64,000 bases of DNA from Ectopseudomonas chengduensis (lineage in GTDB: Bacteria; Pseudomonadota; Gammaproteobacteria; Pseudomonadales; Pseudomonadaceae), in the NCBI RefSeq assembly GCF_900102635.1, contig NZ_FMZQ01000013.1, forward strand, positions 124,001-188,000. The letters are read 5' to 3'. A program made the translations under genes and the position numbers. Position 1 is the first letter of the stretch. Every line of letters begins with the position of its first letter. The notes under the pieces are model-generated. The model searched no databases. It was given only the letters and a program-made list of their open reading frames with translations, and was not told the origin of the DNA. Shown piece after piece: positions 59,568 through 64,000 of the stretch.

Positions 59568-60881
59568 ATGTTTGGTTCCAAAGACGACAAGAATCCACCG
59601 GCTGAGGCCGATACTCAGGCTCAGCCTATGAGTGAAGAGAAGAAATCCCTGTTCAGTTGGTGGCGCAAGAAACCCGCAGAAACCGCTGTCGAGTCGACTC
59701 AATCTGCGCCCATCGAGCAACCTGTTACCCAGGCGCCTGTCGAGCCGCCGACGCCTGAGCCTGCGCCGGTAGCCGAGCCTGAAGTGGCTGAGGTCGCGTC
59801 CGCTCCAGCACCACAGCCTGAACCGCAGGCTGCCGAACCACCAGCCGCCCCTGTCGTTATTGAACCGCCGGTCGTGTCCGAGCCTGTTGTCGAGGCCGCA
59901 CCCGTCGTGGCTGCGCCAGCTCTCGTCGCGGCGCCAGCCACTCAGGAAAAACCGAGCTTCTTCGCCCGCCTCAAGCAAGGCCTGTCCAAGACCAGCGCCA
60001 GCCTCGGCGAGGGCATGGCCAGCCTGTTCCTCGGCAAGAAGGCCATCGACGATGACCTGCTCGACGACCTGGAAACCCGCCTGCTGACCGCCGACGTTGG
60101 CGTCGAGGCGACCACCGCGATCATCGGTAACCTGACCAAGCGCGTGGCGCGCAAGGAACTGGCCGACAGCGGCGCCCTGTACAAGGCACTGCAGGAAGAG
60201 TTGGTCAGCCTGCTCAAGCCGGTCGAGCAGTCGCTGGTCATTGACACTGCCAAACAGCCTTACGTGATTCTCGTCGTAGGTGTGAACGGCGTGGGCAAGA
60301 CCACCACCATCGGCAAGCTGGCCAAGAAGCTGCAGCTCGAAGGCAAGAAGGTCATGCTCGCCGCGGGCGACACCTTCCGCGCCGCTGCGGTGGAGCAACT
60401 GCAGGTCTGGGGCGAGCGCAACAACATTGCGGTCATCGCTCAGCACACCGGCGCCGATTCGGCTTCGGTGATCTTCGATGCGGTGCAGGCCGCCAAGTCG
60501 CGTGGCATCGACGTGCTTATCGCCGACACCGCCGGGCGCCTGCACACCAAAGACAACCTGATGGAAGAGTTGAAGAAGGTCCGTCGGGTGATCGGCAAGC
60601 TGGACGAAACCGCGCCGCATGAGGTGCTGCTGGTACTCGATGCCGGCACCGGGCAGAACGCCATCAACCAGGCCAAGCAGTTCAACCAGACCGTGAACCT
60701 CACCGGTCTGGCACTGACCAAACTCGACGGCACCGCCAAGGGCGGCGTTATCTTCGCCCTGGCCAAGCAGTTCGGTCTGCCGATTCGCTATATCGGCGTG
60801 GGTGAAAGCATCGATGACCTGCGTCCGTTCCAGGCGCAGGCTTTCGTCCAGGCACTCTTCGAGGAGCGTGAGCGCGGATGA
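59568..60881 (+). CDS. ftsY: Signal recognition particle receptor FtsY
   Basis: The 437-residue GTPase docks SRP-ribosome complexes at the inner membrane. Its N-terminal A domain (about 1-125) is rich in Pro, Glu, Val and Ala. The NG domain follows with GVNGVGKTTTIGKLA, DTFRAAAVEQL, DTAGRLHTKDNLMEEL and TKLDGTAKGG. ATG 59568 (MFGSKDDKNP) is standard. Its stop overlaps the ftsE ATG by 4 bp. Confidence 0.97.
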   Translation: MFGSKDDKNPPAEADTQAQPMSEEKKSLFSWWRKKPAETAVESTQSAPIEQPVTQAPVEPPTPEPAPVAEPEVAEVASAPAPQPEPQAAEPPAAPVVIEPPVVSEPVVEAAPVVAAPALVAAPATQEKPSFFARLKQGLSKTSASLGEGMASLFLGKKAIDDDLLDDLETRLLTADVGVEATTAIIGNLTKRVARKELADSGALYKALQEELVSLLKPVEQSLVIDTAKQPYVILVVGVNGVGKTTTIGKLAKKLQLEGKKVMLAAGDTFRAAAVEQLQVWGERNNIAVIAQHTGADSASVIFDAVQAAKSRGIDVLIADTAGRLHTKDNLMEELKKVRRVIGKLDETAPHEVLLVLDAGTGQNAINQAKQFNQTVNLTGLALTKLDGTAKGGVIFALAKQFGLPIRYIGVGESIDDLRPFQAQAFVQALFEERERG

Positions 60882-61546
60882 TCCGATTCGAGCAGGTCGC
60901 CAAGCGTTACTCCAATGGCCATGTCGGGCTGCACGAACTGAGTTTCCGCGTTCGCCCCGGCGAATTCCTCTTTGTCACCGGTCACTCCGGAGCCGGCAAG
61001 AGCACACTGCTGCGTCTGCTGCTGGCGATGGAGCGGCCCACCAGCGGCAAGTTGCTGCTGGCCGGGCAGGACCTGTCGACCATCACCAATGCGCAGATTC
61101 CCTTCCTGCGCCGGCAGATCGGCGTGGTGTTCCAGAACCACCAACTGCTGTTCGACCGCACCGTGTACGACAACGTCGCGCTGCCGCTGCAGATTCTCGG
61201 CCTGTCCAAGCCGGAAATCGGCAAACGCGTCGGTGCTGCACTGGAGCGCGTCAGCCTCAGCGACAAGGCGGCGCAGTCGCCGGGTGACCTGTCCACCGGT
61301 CAGCAACAGCGCGTCGGCATCGCCCGCGCCATCGTCCACCGGCCGGCCTTGCTGTTGGCGGACGAGCCCACCGGCAACCTCGACCCGCGCCTGGCTGCCG
61401 AGATCATGGGGGTGTTCGAAGACATCAACCAGCTGGGCACCACGGTACTGATCGCCAGCCACGACCTGGCGCTGATCGCGCGCATGCGCCAGCGCATGCT
61501 CACCCTGCAACGTGGTCGCCTGATCGGTGATGGGGAGGCTGCCTGA
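60878..61546 (+). CDS. ftsE: Cell division ATP-binding protein FtsE
   Basis: The 222-residue ATPase works with FtsX to control septal peptidoglycan hydrolases. It has Walker A GHSGAGKSTLL, the signature LSTGQQQRVGIARAI and Walker B LLLADEPTGNLD. It begins within the ftsY stop and ends sharing a base with the ftsX ATG, so the three genes are tightly coupled. Confidence 0.97.
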   Translation: MIRFEQVAKRYSNGHVGLHELSFRVRPGEFLFVTGHSGAGKSTLLRLLLAMERPTSGKLLLAGQDLSTITNAQIPFLRRQIGVVFQNHQLLFDRTVYDNVALPLQILGLSKPEIGKRVGAALERVSLSDKAAQSPGDLSTGQQQRVGIARAIVHRPALLLADEPTGNLDPRLAAEIMGVFEDINQLGTTVLIASHDLALIARMRQRMLTLQRGRLIGDGEAA

Positions 61547-62562
61547 TGAGTGCATCGAAGATGCCCACGCCGCAACCGGCCGAACGTGTCGGCGCGGCGC
61601 CGCGCAACAAGGTGGTCGACGGCCCGGCGGACGAACCGGATTTCCGCACGCTGTTCCATGCCTGGCTGGAAAGCCATCGCGCCAGTCTGGTCGACAGCCT
61701 GCGCCGCCTGGCGCGCCAGCCCATCGGCAGCTTCTTCACCTGCCTGGTGATGGCCGTGGCGCTGAGCCTGCCCATGGGCCTGTCGCTGCTGCTGGACAAC
61801 GTCGAGAAACTCGGTGGCTCCTGGCAGCGTGCGGCGCAGATCTCCCTGTTCCTCGACATGTCCGCCGGCGAGCGTGACGGCCAGTCGCTACGTGAGCAGA
61901 TCGCGGCGATGGATGACGTCTCCGACGCCGAGTGGATCAGCCGTGAGCAGGCACTGGAAGAGTTTCAGCAGCTGTCCGGCCTGGGCCAGGCGCTCAAGGA
62001 ACTGCCGGAGAATCCGCTACCAGGCGTGGTGCTGGTAACGCCCAAGGAAGTCGACAAGGCCAAGCTCGAGGCCCTGCGCCAGCGCCTGGCGGAGCTGCCC
62101 AAGGTGGAGCAGGCGCAGCTCGATCTGGTCTGGGTCGAGCGCCTGACCGCGATCCTCAAACTGGGCGATCGTTTCGTCTTCGGCCTCAGCCTGCTGCTGA
62201 TCCTGGCGCTGCTGCTGGTGATCGGTAATACCATCCGCCTGCACATCGAGAATCGCCGCGCCGAGATCGAGGTGATCAAGCTGGTGGGCGGCACCGATGG
62301 CTACGTGCGACGTCCCTTCCTTTATATGGGAGCGCTATACGGCTTCGGCGCGGGTATCTTCGCCTGGCTGCTGCTGGCCTTCGGGCTGGATTGGTTGAAC
62401 GATGCTGTAGTACGTTTGGCCGGCCTTTACGGTAGCGATTTCGCGCTGGGTGGCGTACCTTCTTCTGACGGTTTTTCGCTGCTGCTCGGCGCCGTGCTGT
62501 TGGGCTATATTGGCGCCTGGCTGGCGGTGGCGCGTCATCTGAACGAACTTGCACCCCGTTAG
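61546..62562 (+). CDS. ftsX: Cell division membrane protein FtsX
   Basis: The 338-residue protein has a cytoplasmic N-terminus of about 60 residues, TM1 (about 65-85), a periplasmic domain, and three C-terminal transmembrane helices, with the FtsX signature RAEIEVIKLVGGTDGYVRRPFL cut here to its core IEVIKLVGGTD. It transmits FtsE ATP hydrolysis to the periplasm. Its TTG/ATG region overlaps the ftsE stop by one base. Confidence 0.96.
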   Translation: MSASKMPTPQPAERVGAAPRNKVVDGPADEPDFRTLFHAWLESHRASLVDSLRRLARQPIGSFFTCLVMAVALSLPMGLSLLLDNVEKLGGSWQRAAQISLFLDMSAGERDGQSLREQIAAMDDVSDAEWISREQALEEFQQLSGLGQALKELPENPLPGVVLVTPKEVDKAKLEALRQRLAELPKVEQAQLDLVWVERLTAILKLGDRFVFGLSLLLILALLLVIGNTIRLHIENRRAEIEVIKLVGGTDGYVRRPFLYMGALYGFGAGIFAWLLLAFGLDWLNDAVVRLAGLYGSDFALGGVPSSDGFSLLLGAVLLGYIGAWLAVARHLNELAPR

Positions 62563-62636
62563 GGCGCTGTTCGGCGAGGCTGAACGCAAGCTGACAAGTC
62601 ATTGTTTTGGTTGATATTGACTATCTATCAGGGAAC

Positions 62637-62676
62637 TTATCCACAGGCCCCGCATCAGATAGCGCAGTGCTACACT
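62637..62676 (+). promoter_or_regulatory. rpoH upstream region: DnaA box and extended -10
   Basis: A perfect DnaA box TTATCCACA lies at 62637-62645. Further down TGCTACACT (62668-62676) is a good extended -10, also compatible with sigma-S, about 30 bp before the rpoH start. In E. coli some rpoH promoters are controlled by DnaA, so the box may be functional; that is inference. Confidence 0.6.
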
Positions 62677-62705
62677 GCATGAGTTTTGTGAATCGGAGGA
62701 TTCGA

Positions 62706-63560
62706 ATGTCCACTTCCTTGCAACCTGTTCATGCTCTGGTTCCAGGCGCCAACCTGGAAGCGTACGTGCATGCGGTCAACAGCATTCCGCTGCTGACGCC
62801 CGAGCAGGAGCGTGAACTGGCCGAAAATCTCTTTTACCAGCAGGATCTCGAGGCCGCCCGCCAGATGGTGTTGGCCCACCTGCGTTTCGTGGTGCATATC
62901 GCCCGCAGCTACTCCGGTTATGGTCTGGCCCAGGCCGACCTGATCCAGGAAGGCAACGTCGGCCTGATGAAGGCGGTCAAGCGCTTCAACCCGGAAATGG
63001 GCGTGCGTCTGGTGTCCTTCGCTGTGCACTGGATCCGTGCCGAGATCCACGAGTTCATCCTGAAGAACTGGCGCATCGTCAAAGTGGCCACCACCAAGGC
63101 CCAGCGTAAACTGTTCTTCAACCTGCGCAGCCAGAAGAAGCGTCTGGCCTGGCTGAACAACGATGAAGTGACTGCCGTGGCCGCAAGCCTGGGCGTCGAG
63201 CCGCACGAAGTGCGCGAGATGGAAAGTCGCCTGACCGGCCAGGACATGGCCTTCGACCCGGCAGCCGATGCCGACGATGACAGCGCCTTCCAGTCGCCGG
63301 CGCATTACCTGGAAGACCACCGCTACGACCCGGCTCGCCAGCTCGAAGATGCCGACTGGAGCGACAGCTCCAGCAGCAACCTGCACGAAGCGCTGGAAAG
63401 CCTGGACGAGCGTAGCCGCGATATTCTCTACCAGCGCTGGCTGGCCGAGGAAAAGGCGACGCTGCATGACCTGGCCGCCAAGTACAACGTGTCTGCCGAG
63501 CGTATTCGTCAGCTCGAGAAGAACGCGATGAACAAGCTCAAGGGCTGTATTGCTGCCTGA
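62706..63560 (+). CDS. rpoH: Heat-shock sigma factor RpoH (sigma-32)
   Basis: The 284-residue factor directs RNA polymerase to heat-shock promoters. It has region 2 (QADLIQEGNVGLMKAVKRF, AVHWIRAEIHEFIL), the RpoH box QRKLFFNLR, and region 4 (LHDLAAKYNVSAERIRQLE). Length equals that of P. aeruginosa RpoH. ATG 62706 follows CGGAGGA, 6 bases upstream; an earlier in-frame ATG at 62607 lies before the promoter elements and is rejected. Confidence 0.98.
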   Translation: MSTSLQPVHALVPGANLEAYVHAVNSIPLLTPEQERELAENLFYQQDLEAARQMVLAHLRFVVHIARSYSGYGLAQADLIQEGNVGLMKAVKRFNPEMGVRLVSFAVHWIRAEIHEFILKNWRIVKVATTKAQRKLFFNLRSQKKRLAWLNNDEVTAVAASLGVEPHEVREMESRLTGQDMAFDPAADADDDSAFQSPAHYLEDHRYDPARQLEDADWSDSSSSNLHEALESLDERSRDILYQRWLAEEKATLHDLAAKYNVSAERIRQLEKNAMNKLKGCIAA

Positions 63561-63578
63561 GCCTGCCGTTACCCCGAA

Positions 63579-63605
63579 AAGCCGCACCCTGGTGCGGCTT
63601 TTTGC
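63579..63605 (+). terminator. Rho-independent terminator of rpoH
   Basis: GCCGCACC (63581-63588) and GGTGCGGC (63591-63598) form an 8-bp stem with the loop CT, flanked by AAAA and followed by TTTTT, 18 bases after the stop. Confidence 0.95.
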
Positions 63606-63622
63606 TGTCTGGAGCAATTGCC

Positions 63623-64000
63623 TTGAACAAGACCCCTCTCAAAGCGCAGCACCTGCTGGTGTTCGTGGCTGTGGCCGTGCTGTTCTTCGCCTGGGGCGCC
63701 TGGCTGATGCGCAGTACCGAGGTTGAGCCGGTGGCCAATCTGCAGCAGTGGCGTGATGTGCTGTTGCAGCCGCTGGCCGAAGATGAGTTGATGCTGCGTG
63801 AGGTGCAGGCGGTGGCGCCAGGCGAGCTGTGGCTGGAGCCGCGCCTCGACGGCGCACGGCTTGTCTATCGTGCGCCACTCGAAGGGGAGGAGGGTGAGTG
63901 GTCGCTCGAAGCCGAGCTGAAGTTGAGCGCGGAGCAGCGCGACAGTCTGATGACGGCGCAAGGCCTCAAGGCCGGTGATAGCGAGCAGGCCCTTGGTCAA
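63623..64000 (+). CDS. Membrane-anchored protein of unknown function, cut by the right edge
   Basis: An open frame with good codon character runs from TTG 63623 to the end of the window (126 codons). GGAG lies 8 bases before the TTG. The product begins MNKTPLKAQHLLVFVAVAVL, has one transmembrane helix (about residues 12-28), and continues as a soluble periplasmic domain rich in Glu and Leu. A gene of unknown function lies between rpoH and mtgA in P. aeruginosa, as I recall, and this may be its equivalent. Its end is not visible. Confidence 0.7.
   Translation, partial: MNKTPLKAQHLLVFVAVAVLFFAWGAWLMRSTEVEPVANLQQWRDVLLQPLAEDELMLREVQAVAPGELWLEPRLDGARLVYRAPLEGEEGEWSLEAELKLSAEQRDSLMTAQGLKAGDSEQALGQ

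Noticed and set aside
1..64000. Search for CRISPR arrays, tRNA or rRNA genes, prophage or a complete insertion sequence
   Set aside because: The repeats found are inverted REP pairs without regular spacers, no tRNA-like cloverleaf or phage gene was noticed, and the only transposase-like gene is the RAYT. This was by eye, so a tRNA scan would settle it.

Overview
The window is bacterial chromosome from a Pseudomonas of the non-fluorescent, P. mendocina/P. oleovorans-like kind. It is GC-rich and densely packed. Its gene order, as I remember it, follows the P. aeruginosa stretch from the FAH hydrolase/carO region through rpiA-ilvA, rppH-ptsP, lgt-thyA, glpQ-folA, ilvD, mutM, ggt-fdx-coaD, laoABCR, rsmD and the M16 peptidases to ftsYEX-rpoH. 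Several blocks are inserted or rearranged relative to that order. The species assignment is inference; no rRNA or tRNA gene is present to anchor it.

Layout. 1-2.96 kb: the end of an FAH-family gene, then two paralogous membrane-anchored SdiA-regulated beta-propeller proteins (CarP-like) flanking a secreted OB-fold protein (CarO-like), then yegP. 3.0-6.1 kb: a cadmium/zinc/lead module, cadR divergent from cadA, with a DUF3703 gene. 6.3-16.2 kb: housekeeping genes rpiA, ilvA, a DUF2269-like membrane protein, a HAD phosphatase, rppH-ptsP, an NRDE protein, a TSUP exporter and lgt-thyA. 16.2-17.0 kb: a REP-associated tyrosine transposase (RAYT) flanked by its palindromes. 17-30 kb: a GTPase/membrane pair (DUF3482/DUF2868), glpQ, folA, yitT, gloA, a small phosphodiesterase coupled to a large SNF2 helicase, and ilvD. 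30-34.5 kb: a four-gene polyamine/GABA-type ABC importer. 34.8-43.8 kb: rlmI, an HDOD protein, mutM, an acyltransferase, a small secreted protein, a Na/Pi cotransporter, ggt, fdx and coaD. 43.9-48.4 kb: the laoCBA long-chain alcohol oxidation operon with its TetR repressor gene laoR. 48.4-53.8 kb: an overlapping four-gene two-component cluster and a divergent SnoaL-like secreted protein. 53.8-58.6 kb: a YheT-like hydrolase, rsmD and an active/inactive M16 peptidase pair. 58.8-59.2 kb: a BLUF blue-light sensor. 59.6-64 kb: ftsY-ftsE-ftsX, rpoH, and a gene cut by the right edge.

Regulatory signals visible in the DNA include: four TTMAG half-sites at exact 11-bp spacing upstream of carO (a BqsR/CarR-like box); a classic 19-bp-spacer MerR promoter between cadR and cadA; a palindrome lying exactly between the -35 and -10 of the laoC promoter; three phased TGTA-type repeats upstream of the BLUF gene; and a perfect DnaA box upstream of rpoH. 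Repetitive extragenic palindromes of at least four sequence types fill most of the larger intergenic gaps, and two of them supply the stop codon of a neighbouring gene.

I see no CRISPR array, prophage, tRNA, rRNA or complete insertion sequence. The least described parts are the four-gene signalling cluster, the carP-carO-carP cluster, the DUF2868/DUF3482 pair, and the BLUF gene with its repeat array.
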